A DNA stretch of 64,000 bases from Treponema sp. GTDB lineage: Bacteria > Spirochaetota > Spirochaetia > Treponematales > Breznakiellaceae. Positions 8,183 to 16,381 of this stretch are shown here, piece by piece; the first letter of the stretch is position 1, and every line of letters starts with the position of its first letter. Made by a program: the position numbers and the translations under genes. The notes beneath the pieces were generated by a model. That model had not been told where the DNA came from and did no database searches. It saw only the letters and a program-made list of their open reading frames with translations. Location: positions 25,223-89,222 of the forward strand of contig WRLP01000011.1 in NCBI GenBank assembly GCA_009777535.1, read 5' to 3'.

Positions 8183-8221
8183 GCTTTTCGCGCCACATTC
8201 CCCATCCCCCACGCAGGCGTT

Positions 8222-9802
8222 TCATTGAATATTAATGTAGTAGCGCTCCAGGTACGCAATCCTTCTGCGGGCATCATTATACCGTCCGCTCTGCGGGTAT
8301 TCCCTTACAAGGCGGCGGTAATAATCCAGCGCCAAAAGGATGTCCCTGCTTGGAGTGTTGGCTTCATAGAACTGGCCGTACAGCCAATAAGCTTCATCGC
8401 TTCCCGACGGGTAGAATAATCTGAATTGATCCAATACGGAAATTGCCGCGGCTACCCTGCCCTCATCAAAAAATTCCCTGGCTGTTCGCAGGTAATCTTC
8501 GGGCATAGAGCCCGCCGGCATTATGAAAGTATTGTCAGTTTCAGCAGGCGGCGAAACCTCCGGCGAAGAAGTCGGCGGTAAAACATCCGGCGCTATACTT
8601 TCGCTTGTTTCAGGCGCTGTATACCCGCTGCTTTCAGGACCTGGGGTAGTTTCCGCCGGCAAAGTACCGGAAGCCTGGGCGCCTGCGGATTGAACGGGCG
8701 GAGACGCAGCCATTGCCTGACCCGAAGGCGGGATAATCATAGGGGGTAATCTTTCCGCGCCGCGGCGGAGTTCCGCTTCATCGAGCGTTGTCGGCCAGCG
8801 CGGCTCAGCGATTACACGCCCCAGGTCCACGGGCGGATTAAACCAGCCGGAACCCCTCGACACTGGAGGCTCGCCGACAATAACCTGGACATAATCATTC
8901 AGAATAAAGTCCCGGATAAAGTCCTGCTTGTAAAACTTCAGGGCAAAAGTACCGGCGGCATCGGTTCTAAAAATGAAGCTCTGTCCCTCCGGATCGAGGC
9001 GGCGCGAATCATAGATAACGCCGCGCCTTGAAGCCAGCTCGCCCAGGTATACCCAGCCTGTCCCGCGAAACGGTATTTCCACAAGCTGGCCTACCGTTGC
9101 CCTGACTATTCTTGAAAAAACGATTTCTTCCTGCAGTTCCCTGGGCCAGGCAAACCCCAAATAGTCCGGGCCGGCTTCCGGTATGGGAACGACAGGCGCC
9201 GGGGAGACTCTCGATGGAACAGGTTCCCGTACAATGGCGGGAGACTGTTCGGCGGGGCTTTGAATGTCTGGCTGTGTCATTGGTTCTTCGGGCGGCAGAG
9301 GTTCAGGCTCTACCTCCTGATCCACAACCGCCGAAACAATGGGCGCCTGCGGAGGCATTTCCTGCATAGTACCCGGCGCAGGCTCCTGAACAATGGCTGC
9401 AGGCGGTTCCTGAAACGGCTCCTGCACGGGAACCTGCACGATTATTTCAGGTTCCGGCAGAAGCGGTTCAAGTTCCGGCTCAGGAAGCACGATAATTTCC
9501 GGCGCTTCTTCGGGAGCGGGATCGGGAATAAAATCCTGTACTATTTCTTCGGGCAGATCTTCGGGAAAATCCGCTGTTTCCGGCTCTTCCAATTCATCTG
9601 GCTCACCCATTGAAATTTCGGGAGCAGATTCTGCTTGATCAGGTAATTCTACGACATCATGCTGTTCACCGGCAGCATCTTCTATAATTAATAATTCCGG
9701 AGGCTCTGCTTCAACAGGCGGTTCAGATTGTTGTGCCCTCCTCGGCCCGCCCGTGCACGAAACCGCCAAAAGAATAATTAAACTCAGATATAATATCTTC
9801 AA
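8222..9802 (-). CDS. Pro/Glu-rich lipoprotein with C-terminal TPR repeats
   Basis: Predicted envelope lipoprotein. Signal peptide with lipobox LLAVSC (Cys about residue 16), then about 170 residues of Pro/Glu-rich low-complexity sequence that could span the periplasm or peptidoglycan. Residues about 205-330 form a compact domain (YLGFAWPRELQEEIVFSRIV...FRGTGWVYLGE), and the last 100 residues are TPR-like (YLRTAREFFDEGRVAAAISVLDQF, then LALDYYRRLVREYP), as in YbgF or BamD-type scaffolds. The start is TTG in TTGA, overlapping the stop of the upstream membrane-protein gene, so the two are translationally coupled. A decayed copy of its 3' end lies at 6262-6517. The precise role is unknown. Confidence 0.8.
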   Translation of the reverse strand: MKILYLSLIILLAVSCTGGPRRAQQSEPPVEAEPPELLIIEDAAGEQHDVVELPDQAESAPEISMGEPDELEEPETADFPEDLPEEIVQDFIPDPAPEEAPEIIVLPEPELEPLLPEPEIIVQVPVQEPFQEPPAAIVQEPAPGTMQEMPPQAPIVSAVVDQEVEPEPLPPEEPMTQPDIQSPAEQSPAIVREPVPSRVSPAPVVPIPEAGPDYLGFAWPRELQEEIVFSRIVRATVGQLVEIPFRGTGWVYLGELASRRGVIYDSRRLDPEGQSFIFRTDAAGTFALKFYKQDFIRDFILNDYVQVIVGEPPVSRGSGWFNPPVDLGRVIAEPRWPTTLDEAELRRGAERLPPMIIPPSGQAMAASPPVQSAGAQASGTLPAETTPGPESSGYTAPETSESIAPDVLPPTSSPEVSPPAETDNTFIMPAGSMPEDYLRTAREFFDEGRVAAAISVLDQFRLFYPSGSDEAYWLYGQFYEANTPSRDILLALDYYRRLVREYPQSGRYNDARRRIAYLERYYINIQ

Positions 9803-10281
9803 GGAACACTCTCCAGATATTTATCTATTGCCGCCTCCACCATATCCCTCCACTTTTCCTCTCCGTATTTTAACGGATCCTGCCAATATGGCTGCGCATC
9901 TTCCAGGGTCCAGCTCTCCCGCTGTTCACGCTCCGGCAGAACTCCGGGAACAAAATCCGGTTCTTCCGGCAGAAAAAAGTCTTCGGGGGGAATAGTCCTC
10001 CAGGAAGGAATACTTATCCCGCTGTTCGCATCCCGCCGGCTATCCCTGCCGGAATTTACCACCAGCATTATCGCTATAATAATCAGAAACCCAAGGGCAC
10101 CGGCAGCGCAGAACACGGCTATCCGCCTCTTTTTTTCCGGAGAAGCCTCCGCAGCCCTTTTCGCCGCAACCCTTGCTTTTACCCCCAGTCGTCCTGTTTT
10201 TCCCGCCAGAGCCGAAAAAAAGCCGGCAACGGCAGCCAAACAGGCCTTAACTTTTTCCAAAAAAACCGGCACAAAGGGCAT
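9799..10281 (-). CDS. Single-pass membrane protein of unknown function
   Basis: 160 residues with a basic cytoplasmic N terminus of about 50 residues, one strong membrane segment (IAVFCAAGALGFLIIIAIMLVV, about 54-75) and an acidic, Pro/Trp-rich outer part of about 85 residues (PPEDFFLPEEPDFVPG). It is first in a two-gene operon with the TPR lipoprotein and overlaps it by 4 nt, which suggests the two act together in the envelope. No enzyme motif is visible. A -10 box at 10291-10296 lies only 9 nt before the ATG, so the mRNA is probably leaderless. Confidence 0.75.
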   Translation of the reverse strand: MPFVPVFLEKVKACLAAVAGFFSALAGKTGRLGVKARVAAKRAAEASPEKKRRIAVFCAAGALGFLIIIAIMLVVNSGRDSRRDANSGISIPSWRTIPPEDFFLPEEPDFVPGVLPEREQRESWTLEDAQPYWQDPLKYGEEKWRDMVEAAIDKYLESVP

Positions 10282-10290
10282 AACCAGTCT

Positions 10291-10320
10291 ATTATAACAG
10301 AAAACTTTCCACCATTGTAA
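10291..10320 (-). promoter_or_regulatory. Promoter 9 nt from the start of the membrane-protein gene
   Basis: Read leftward: TTACAA (10315-10320), an 18-bp spacer, then a perfect TATAAT (10291-10296) and 9 nt to the ATG. There is no room for a Shine-Dalgarno leader. The -35 box is weak. Confidence 0.5.
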
Positions 10321-10364
10321 CTATCCGCTTGTTGATCATCAATATATTTGCTATTGTTAGAATC

Positions 10365-10535
10365 ATGCAAGTTGATATAAATTCGCGCGGTAACGGCGCA
10401 TGCCCGCTCTGCGAAACAAACGGAAAATGCCGGGTTCAGGACACAGTTACACGGGCTCTGGCTGTTTTTTCCAGCGAAGAAGATCCCATGGAGCTGGTTA
10501 TTTATTCCTGTCCGCAATTTGACGAAAAGCTATGA
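10365..10535 (+). CDS. Small Cys-containing protein of unknown function
   Basis: A 56-residue open frame with CPLCETNGKC near residues 12-21 and a late YSCPQF, so three or four Cys could bind zinc or an iron-sulfur cluster. It lies just before prfA in the same direction, 36 bp away. Codon use looks coding, and the start at 10365 (MQVDINSRGNGA) is chosen because earlier residues are unlike protein. No Shine-Dalgarno is evident. No family is recognised with confidence. Confidence 0.5.
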   Translation: MQVDINSRGNGACPLCETNGKCRVQDTVTRALAVFSSEEDPMELVIYSCPQFDEKL

Positions 10536-10571
10536 GCCTCCATTTTACGTCCCAATAGCATCAGAGGTAAT

Positions 10572-11657
10572 ATGAACGAACGTCTTGACTCTCTCTTGAA
10601 ACGACATGAAGAATTAACCCATTTAATTGAAGACCCCGGTCTGGCAAAGGATCAGAACCGTTACAAAGCTGTAATGAAGGAGTATTCGCGCCTTAACGAT
10701 ATCGCCGTAATTCACGGCGACATTGAAACATTAACGGCGGATATCGAAAACACCAAAACGCTTATTCATGAAGAAAAAGACCAGGAGATGAAGGAGCTTG
10801 CGCGGGAAGAGCTTAGAGAACTTGAAACCAGGCTGAATGACTGCCAGGACAAGCTGAAATTCCTGCTGATACCCAAGGATCCTCTGGACGAAAAAGACAT
10901 AATAATGGAAATAAGGGCGGGAACCGGCGGAGAAGAAGCTGCACTTTTTGCCGCGGATTTGTACCGCATGTATTCCCGCTTCGCCGAATCGAAAAGCTGG
11001 AAATTCGAAATAATGAGTTCCAACAATACCGAACTGGGCGGGATAAAGGAAATTGTATTTTCCGTCAGCGGAAATAATGTGTACGAAAACCTGCGCTACG
11101 AATCGGGAGTGCACCGGGTACAGCGTGTTCCGACGACTGAATCATCGGGAAGGATACACACATCTGCGGTAACGGTAGCCGTGCTGCCGGAAGCGGACGA
11201 GACCGAGATTGACATTAAACAGGATGATCTGCGCATTGATGTGATGCGCGCCGGCGGCCCGGGAGGCCAGTGCGTAAATACCACAGACTCTGCTGTGCGC
11301 ATAACACACATTCCGTCCGGGATTACCGTCCACTGCCAGGACGAAAAGAGTCAGATTAAAAACAAGGCCAAGGCCATGCGCATACTAAGGGCGCGTGTTT
11401 ACGAAATGGAAGAAGCAAAGGCCGCGGCGCAGAGGGCGGAGACCAGAAAAACCCAGGTTGGTTCCGGAGACCGCTCGGAGCGGATCAGAACCTACAACTA
11501 TCCGCAGAACCGCCTGACAGATCACAGAATAAATCTTACCTTGTATAAGCTTGATTTTATCATAGCCGGAGATGTCAAGGAACTCTTTGACGCCCTTAAA
11601 CTTTCCGCGCGCGAAGAACTGCTTCGGAGTACAAGTTCCGAAGCCATAGCGCAATAA
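10572..11657 (+). CDS. prfA: Peptide chain release factor 1
   Basis: Recognises UAA and UAG stop codons and triggers peptide release on the ribosome. 361 residues, normal for RF1. The GGQ loop is present as RAGGPGGQCVNTTDSAVRITH (about residues 223-243), and the codon-recognition region reads QRVPTTESSGRIHTSA, giving the RF1-type P-x-T tripeptide and not the SPF of RF2. The C-terminal YPQNRLTDHRINLTLYKLD also fits RF1. Next comes prmC, whose product methylates the GGQ glutamine, 17 bp away in the same operon. Start ATG has an AGAGG site. Confidence 0.97.
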   Translation: MNERLDSLLKRHEELTHLIEDPGLAKDQNRYKAVMKEYSRLNDIAVIHGDIETLTADIENTKTLIHEEKDQEMKELAREELRELETRLNDCQDKLKFLLIPKDPLDEKDIIMEIRAGTGGEEAALFAADLYRMYSRFAESKSWKFEIMSSNNTELGGIKEIVFSVSGNNVYENLRYESGVHRVQRVPTTESSGRIHTSAVTVAVLPEADETEIDIKQDDLRIDVMRAGGPGGQCVNTTDSAVRITHIPSGITVHCQDEKSQIKNKAKAMRILRARVYEMEEAKAAAQRAETRKTQVGSGDRSERIRTYNYPQNRLTDHRINLTLYKLDFIIAGDVKELFDALKLSAREELLRSTSSEAIAQ

Positions 11658-11674
11658 TTTCCGCAACGCCTGCC

Positions 11675-12580
11675 ATGCTCATTCGCCAGGCTCTTTCCGA
11701 AGGGTGCGCGGCGCTGGCCGCCGCCGGAAAGGGAAGCCCCGGCCTTGACGCATCACTGCTTCTCGCGGAAGTTCTTGGCACGAGCCGTACAGCGCTCGCT
11801 GCCGCCGGTGAAGATGAGCTTCCCCAAAAAGCCCTGGATTCTTTTCGCCTGTTAATCGGGCGGCGGCTTGGCGGTGAATGTGTCGCCTATATCCTGGGAA
11901 GAAAGGAATTCAGAGGGCTTGAGTTTTCGGTTAATAAATCAGTCCTTGTTCCGCGCCCCGAGACAGAAACGCTGGTTGAAGCTGCATTGGAGGTATGGGG
12001 AATAGGGAATGGGGAATGGGGAGTAAAGAACAGAAGCGGGAAAACCGCCGGCAATTTTCGGGTTTTGGATTTATGTACCGGCAGCGGCGCGGTCGCCGTT
12101 TCATTGAAAAGCGAATGGCCGGATCTGACGGTATGGGCTTCGGATATTTCCGCAAAAGCCCTGAAAGTTGCCAGGGCCAACGCTGCGCGCCTGCTGCCCC
12201 CGGAATCAATCTGTTTTTTTTTAGGCGATCTATTTGAAGCCCTCCCCAATCCCCAGTCCCCATTCCCTATTCCACAATTTAACCTGATCGTCAGCAACCC
12301 CCCGTATATACCAGGCGCCCAAATAGAAACCCTTTCGCCGGAGGTAAAAAATGAGCCCCGCATTGCCCTGGACGGCGGAGAAGACGGTTTGGCGATCATC
12401 AAAGGGATAATCGCCGCAGCGCCGGATTACCTTATCCGCGGCGGCGCATTGCTGCTGGAAGCTGATCCGGGGCAGATGAAAAACATCGCCGGGCTGCTTG
12501 AAAAAAATGGTTTTATGAATATAAAGGAGTATAGGGATCTTTCCGGCAGCGAAAGGGTTATAGGCGGCACATTGTCTTGA
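11675..12580 (+). CDS. prmC: Release-factor glutamine N5-methyltransferase
   Basis: SAM-dependent methyltransferase that modifies the glutamine of the GGQ motif in release factors. Motifs: RPETETLVEAAL, the SAM-binding VLDLCTGSGAVAVSL, and the catalytic NPPY in LIVSNPPYIPG. 301 residues, slightly longer than usual, because two low-complexity peptides are inserted: WGIGNGEWGVKN before the SAM motif and PNPQSPFPIPQ just before the NPPY strand. Both are encoded by tandem heptamer repeats (11997-12024 and 12244-12271) in opposite orientation, both in frame and in variable loops, so the enzyme is probably active. It overlaps the next gene by 4 nt. Confidence 0.95.
   Translation: MLIRQALSEGCAALAAAGKGSPGLDASLLLAEVLGTSRTALAAAGEDELPQKALDSFRLLIGRRLGGECVAYILGRKEFRGLEFSVNKSVLVPRPETETLVEAALEVWGIGNGEWGVKNRSGKTAGNFRVLDLCTGSGAVAVSLKSEWPDLTVWASDISAKALKVARANAARLLPPESICFFLGDLFEALPNPQSPFPIPQFNLIVSNPPYIPGAQIETLSPEVKNEPRIALDGGEDGLAIIKGIIAAAPDYLIRGGALLLEADPGQMKNIAGLLEKNGFMNIKEYRDLSGSERVIGGTLS
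11997..12024 (+). repeat. Tandem heptamer repeat inside prmC (GGGGAAT type)
   Basis: Four consecutive heptamers: ggggaat, agggaat, ggggaat, ggggagt. They encode part of an extra peptide in PrmC and form the left arm of an inverted repeat with 12244-12271. They resemble the CCCCAAT/CCCCAGT class of short tandemly repeated repetitive sequences known from cyanobacteria. Confidence 0.8.
12244..12271 (-). repeat. Tandem heptamer repeat inside prmC (CCCCAAT type), inverted partner
   Basis: Four consecutive heptamers: ccccaat, ccccagt, ccccatt, ccctatt. This is the reverse complement family of 11997-12024; about 22 of 24 bases can pair across a loop of about 220 bases. It encodes the PNPQSPFPIPQ insert. 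Confidence 0.8.
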
Positions 12581-14565
12581 CGGCGGGCATTATGGAAGAA
12601 GGCAAAAACGATTTTTCAGAAATACTGATCTCTTTTGAACCGGCAGACAGGGAACGGATTCTAAAAGCCGCCGCCATGACAGGAGAAGAATCCGCCGCCG
12701 CAGAAACAGGCATCGCGTCCATATTGCTCGATCTTAATCTTGATGCCGATACGGTTATCGCCGCCCTGCTTGCAGGCAATGCAGACCAGGGTGTGGCGGA
12801 AAAAATTCCTGATATTTTTGGCAGCCAAACCGCCATGCTGTTAAATGGTTTTATAAAAATCTCCGCCCTGCCCGCCGGAAGCAAAACAATCCACGAGGCG
12901 GAAAATATCCGCAGCATGATTTTTGCAATGACTGATGATATGCGCGTAATTTTGATCAAGCTGGCGGAAAAGCTGCACAGCCTTAGAATGAATGATTCCG
13001 CTCCGGAAGAAAAACGAAAGGCGCTTGCCAGGGAATGTCTTGATATTTACGCTCCGTTGGCCGGCCGCCTCGGTATTTCCAGAATAAAAGACGAGATGGA
13101 AGATATTTCCCTTAAATACCTGAACCGCGAAGTATATCAGCAAATAAAGGAAATTGTTGCGGCAAAACGCACAGAAAGAGTTGAGTTCCTGTCCGCGATT
13201 CGAGATACGCTGGGCATGGAAGCTGAAAAAGCAGGAATGAAAATTGATGTTACAAGCCGGGCAAAGCACTTTTACTCGATATATATGAAGATGCGCAAGC
13301 GCAATAAAAGCGCGGAAGAAATTTTCGATTTGTTCGGCATGCGGATAATCTGTGATACCATTGAACAGTGTTACACATTATTGGGAATCGTCCACCGGTT
13401 ATGGAGGCCGGTTACAGGCCGCTTTAAGGATTATATCGCCATGCCAAAGCCAAACGGTTATCAAAGCCTGCACACGACTGTGGCCGCCGCCGGTGATGAA
13501 AATATACTGCCGGAAGGGCGGCTGCTGGAAATCCAAATCCGTACAACGGAAATGCACAACCTGGCCGAAAACGGCATTGCCAGTCATTTGCTTTATAAAA
13601 AAGGTTCGACCAATGAACTTGTAAAACCCCCGGACATCGGCGTAATTAACAGGCTAAAGGAATGGAAGGATGAAAAGAGCGCCGCCGCAGCCTGGTTCGA
13701 GGAAATTAAAGGGCAGATACTAAAGAATTCGATTTATGTTTTTACCCCGCAGGGCAAGGTAATAAAGCTGCCGTCCGGAGCGACGCCCATTGATTTTGCA
13801 TACAGCGTACATTCGGCAATCGGCGAGCACTGCATCGGCGCGAAAGCGGACGGCTCAATCATTCAGTTAGGTCGCGAACTGCACAATACCCAGATGATTG
13901 AGATTCTCACCAGCCCGTCGGCCCACCCCAACATCGGCTGGCTGAGTATGGCAAAAACAGCCAGGGCGCGCAACAGAATACGTGCCTGGCTTGGCAAAAA
14001 CGATGAATCAGCAGCAGCGGAAAAAAACGCCCCGCTGAAGAAAAAAAATACCGTAATGGAAACGCCCCCCGCCGACACCGGTGCTCAGGCGGTACAGAGA
14101 GTCATGCAGGATTCTCCCTCCGATACTTTGTCGGTAAGGATCGATCAGGAAAAAAACATGATGGTGCACTTTGCGCGCTGCTGCCGCCCTGTAACAGGGG
14201 ACTCCATCACAGGTTATGTGTCAAGAGGCAGGGGAATAATTATTCACAGGAAAAGCTGTTCCAACCTTGTAAACATTCCTGATTTTTCAAACAGGCAGAT
14301 TAAAGCTGAATGGGAAAACGCCCCGTCCGCCCTGGTTAAACGGTTCAGGGTTGAAGCCAAAATGCAGGCAAATCTTTTTTCGGAAATTGAAGGGGCGGTT
14401 CGCAAATACCGGGGACATTTGCTGGAAGGCCGCCTGGAGGAAAATACCGCCAGCCGGCTCTGCGGTTTATTTACAATGCGGCTCGAACAGGCAGCGGATA
14501 TAAAACCGGCCCTTAAAAATATCCGGGGTATCCCCGGTATCATAAGCCTCCAGCCGCTGAACTGA
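12577..14565 (+). CDS. RelA/SpoT-family (p)ppGpp synthetase with degenerate hydrolase domain
   Basis: Predicted stringent-response enzyme transferring pyrophosphate from ATP to GTP/GDP. Domains: N-terminal HD-like region (about 15-170), synthetase (about 225-350), TGS (about 385-445, IYVFTPQGKVIKLPSGATP), zinc-finger-like region with CCRPVTGDSITGYVSRGRG (about 530) and a C-terminal ACT domain. Synthetase residues look intact: RAKHFYSIYMKM, RFKDYIAMPKPNGYQSLHT and EIQIRT. The hydrolase signature HDxxED is missing (ALLAGNADQG stands where ALLHDVVED is usual) and the preceding metal-binding His is lost, so it is probably synthetase-only. The start is TTG at 12577 overlapping the prmC stop; ATG at 12592 is an alternative. 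Confidence 0.9.
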   Translation: MTAGIMEEGKNDFSEILISFEPADRERILKAAAMTGEESAAAETGIASILLDLNLDADTVIAALLAGNADQGVAEKIPDIFGSQTAMLLNGFIKISALPAGSKTIHEAENIRSMIFAMTDDMRVILIKLAEKLHSLRMNDSAPEEKRKALARECLDIYAPLAGRLGISRIKDEMEDISLKYLNREVYQQIKEIVAAKRTERVEFLSAIRDTLGMEAEKAGMKIDVTSRAKHFYSIYMKMRKRNKSAEEIFDLFGMRIICDTIEQCYTLLGIVHRLWRPVTGRFKDYIAMPKPNGYQSLHTTVAAAGDENILPEGRLLEIQIRTTEMHNLAENGIASHLLYKKGSTNELVKPPDIGVINRLKEWKDEKSAAAAWFEEIKGQILKNSIYVFTPQGKVIKLPSGATPIDFAYSVHSAIGEHCIGAKADGSIIQLGRELHNTQMIEILTSPSAHPNIGWLSMAKTARARNRIRAWLGKNDESAAAEKNAPLKKKNTVMETPPADTGAQAVQRVMQDSPSDTLSVRIDQEKNMMVHFARCCRPVTGDSITGYVSRGRGIIIHRKSCSNLVNIPDFSNRQIKAEWENAPSALVKRFRVEAKMQANLFSEIEGAVRKYRGHLLEGRLEENTASRLCGLFTMRLEQAADIKPALKNIRGIPGIISLQPLN

Positions 14566-14585
14566 ATTCAAACAGGAGTTTTTTT

Positions 14586-15734
14586 ATGAAGCGTGTTTGG
14601 CTATTATTTTTTATTTTAATTCTTGTTTCGTGCGGACTCTCAAAACCGGCAGTCCTCCATGACGGGCCGGCCGGAACTATTCCCGAAGGCGAAAGGCGTT
14701 ACACCGCAACCCTTCTTGCAGCAGGCGACAATCTTTTCCACGACACAATTATCGCTTCATCAAAAATAACGGATCGCAGCTCAGGAAAAATAGTTTACGA
14801 TTTTTTACCGATTTATTCACAAATAGAAAGCCTTATAAAAAAGGCAGATATCGCCTTTATAAACCAGGAAACTGTTATGGGCGGCGAAAGGTTTGGCTTT
14901 TCCGGCTACCCGCGCTTTAACACTCCCTCCGAATTGGCATCTGTCCTGGCTGACACCGGCTTTAACGTAATAAGCCATGCCAACAACCACGCGATGGATA
15001 TGGGGGAAGCGGGCCTGGCCGCAACACTCGATCTTTGGGACACGATACAGGGCGTAACGGTAATTGGGGCGCAGCAGGCCGATATCAGGCACCGGATTAT
15101 TGTTAAAAATAATATAAGCATTGGGTTTTTATCGTACACTTACGGCCTTAACGGTATGGCCCTTCCCACGGCCAGGCCCTGGCTCGTTTCGCTTATCAAC
15201 AGGGGCAAAATTGCAGAAGATATCGCCGTACTGCGGCCATTATGTGATTTTCTTGTCGTCTCCATGCACTGGGGTGAGGAGTACAGGAGCGAACCGGATC
15301 AGTACCAGAGGGGCCTTGCTGCCTTCCTCGCGGAGCAAAATGTTGATTTAATAATAGGGCATCATCCCCATGTTCTGCAGCGCTTTGAGTCTTTAGGGCG
15401 GCCGGACGGAAAAACCACGCTGTGTTTTTATTCCCTGGGTAATTTTGTTTCGCACCAAAGGCGGAAAGAAAGAATCCTGGGCGCCTTATTGCACGTAACA
15501 TTTGTAAAGGAAGGTGATGAACTGTCCATCATCGGGCCGACCCTTGTTCCCGTAATCTGTCATTTTGACCGAAATCTGTCAAACACAAGAGTCTATCCCC
15601 TGTACTCATACAGCGAGGAACTGTTAAAAAATCATTGGTGTGCGATTAGTGATAATGCCCTGAACTTCGGCTTTATTCACTCCGTACTGAACAAATTGCA
15701 GGTGAATATTTTGACGCAGGATCCGTTTCCCTGA
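14586..15734 (+). CDS. CapA/PgsA-like metallophosphatase lipoprotein
   Basis: Member of the CapA family (poly-gamma-glutamate capsule protein, calcineurin-like fold). Signal peptide with lipobox ILVSC (Cys about 16). Family landmarks: ATLLAAGDNLFHD near residue 50, FINQETVMGG, FNVISHANNHAMDMG (Asn-His metal motif), VVSMHWGEEY and LIIGHHPHVLQ, ending with CFYSLGNFV. These metal ligands are all present, so hydrolase activity is plausible, though the substrate is unknown and no capsule operon is nearby. The gene follows the RelA/SpoT gene by 20 bp with CAGGAG as ribosome site, and converges on the ribosomal array with a 2-bp gap and no visible terminator. Confidence 0.85.
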   Translation: MKRVWLLFFILILVSCGLSKPAVLHDGPAGTIPEGERRYTATLLAAGDNLFHDTIIASSKITDRSSGKIVYDFLPIYSQIESLIKKADIAFINQETVMGGERFGFSGYPRFNTPSELASVLADTGFNVISHANNHAMDMGEAGLAATLDLWDTIQGVTVIGAQQADIRHRIIVKNNISIGFLSYTYGLNGMALPTARPWLVSLINRGKIAEDIAVLRPLCDFLVVSMHWGEEYRSEPDQYQRGLAAFLAEQNVDLIIGHHPHVLQRFESLGRPDGKTTLCFYSLGNFVSHQRRKERILGALLHVTFVKEGDELSIIGPTLVPVICHFDRNLSNTRVYPLYSYSEELLKNHWCAISDNALNFGFIHSVLNKLQVNILTQDPFP

Positions 15735-15736
15735 CC

Positions 15737-15949
15737 CTATTCCGCTGCAGCCGTTTCCTCAACGGGTATATCAATGCTCTTGGTACCGTTCTTGATGGCA
15801 GCCTTGCAGGTCTTACAGACTTTAACCTTCTTTCCCCCGGCATCCTGTTCATAAAGAATCTTAACGCTGCTCCGTTTGCAAACCGGACATTCACCGCGCC
15901 CATGATTATACTGATCCCGAATTCCCTTGCCTCTGTGGTTTTTTGCCAT
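15737..15949 (-). CDS. Small Cys4 zinc-ribbon-like protein at the end of the ribosomal operon
   Basis: 70 residues with CPVC (about 21-24) and CKTC (about 45-48), a classic four-Cys zinc ribbon, and a basic N terminus (MAKNHRGKGIRDQY). Its start codon directly follows the rplQ stop, so it is the last gene of the alpha segment and is probably cotranscribed with it. Position and charge suggest a ribosome- or RNA-associated role, but the family is not recognised. Confidence 0.75.
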   Translation of the reverse strand: MAKNHRGKGIRDQYNHGRGECPVCKRSSVKILYEQDAGGKKVKVCKTCKAAIKNGTKSIDIPVEETAAAE

Positions 15950-16381
15950 CTACTTATCCTTATCCGAATCCTTGGTTTCTTTTTTCTTTTTTGACTTTTT
16001 TTTGCTGTCTTCGCCGGTATCAAGCTTGTAATCCACCAGTTCCAGTATGACTGTTTCGGCAGCATCGCCCCCACGCATTCCCATCTTTAAGACGCGGGTA
16101 TAGCCGCCGTTTCGCTCCTTCATACGCGGGGCAATATCAACAAATAACTTGGCAACTATGGCCTCGTCAAACAGATTGTTCGAAACAATTCGGCGGTTGT
16201 GTACCGTATCTTCCTTGGCACGGGTAATCATTTTCTCCGCTGTCCGCCGGACTTCCATGGCTTTTGCCCTGGTTGTCCTTATCCGTTCATTTCTGAACAG
16301 TGATGTTACCATGCTGCGGTGCAGGGCCTTGCGGTGCGAGGCCGTCCGCTGCAGGGGGTTAAATCCCTTCCTGTGTTTCAT
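15950..16381 (-). CDS. rplQ: 50S ribosomal protein L17
   Basis: Structural protein of the large subunit, near the exit tunnel. The start is taken at 16381 because [20 protein letters not shown] is the conserved N terminus and AAGGAAG lies about 9 nt upstream; the frame remains open further but into rpoA sequence. It overlaps rpoA by 23 nt. The C terminus carries a Lys-rich tail ([10 protein letters not shown]) of about 25 residues beyond the usual length. Confidence 0.95.
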   Translation of the reverse strand: MKHRKGFNPLQRTASHRKALHRSMVTSLFRNERIRTTRAKAMEVRRTAEKMITRAKEDTVHNRRIVSNNLFDEAIVAKLFVDIAPRMKERNGGYTRVLKMGMRGGDAAETVILELVDYKLDTGEDSKKKSKKKKETKDSDKDK

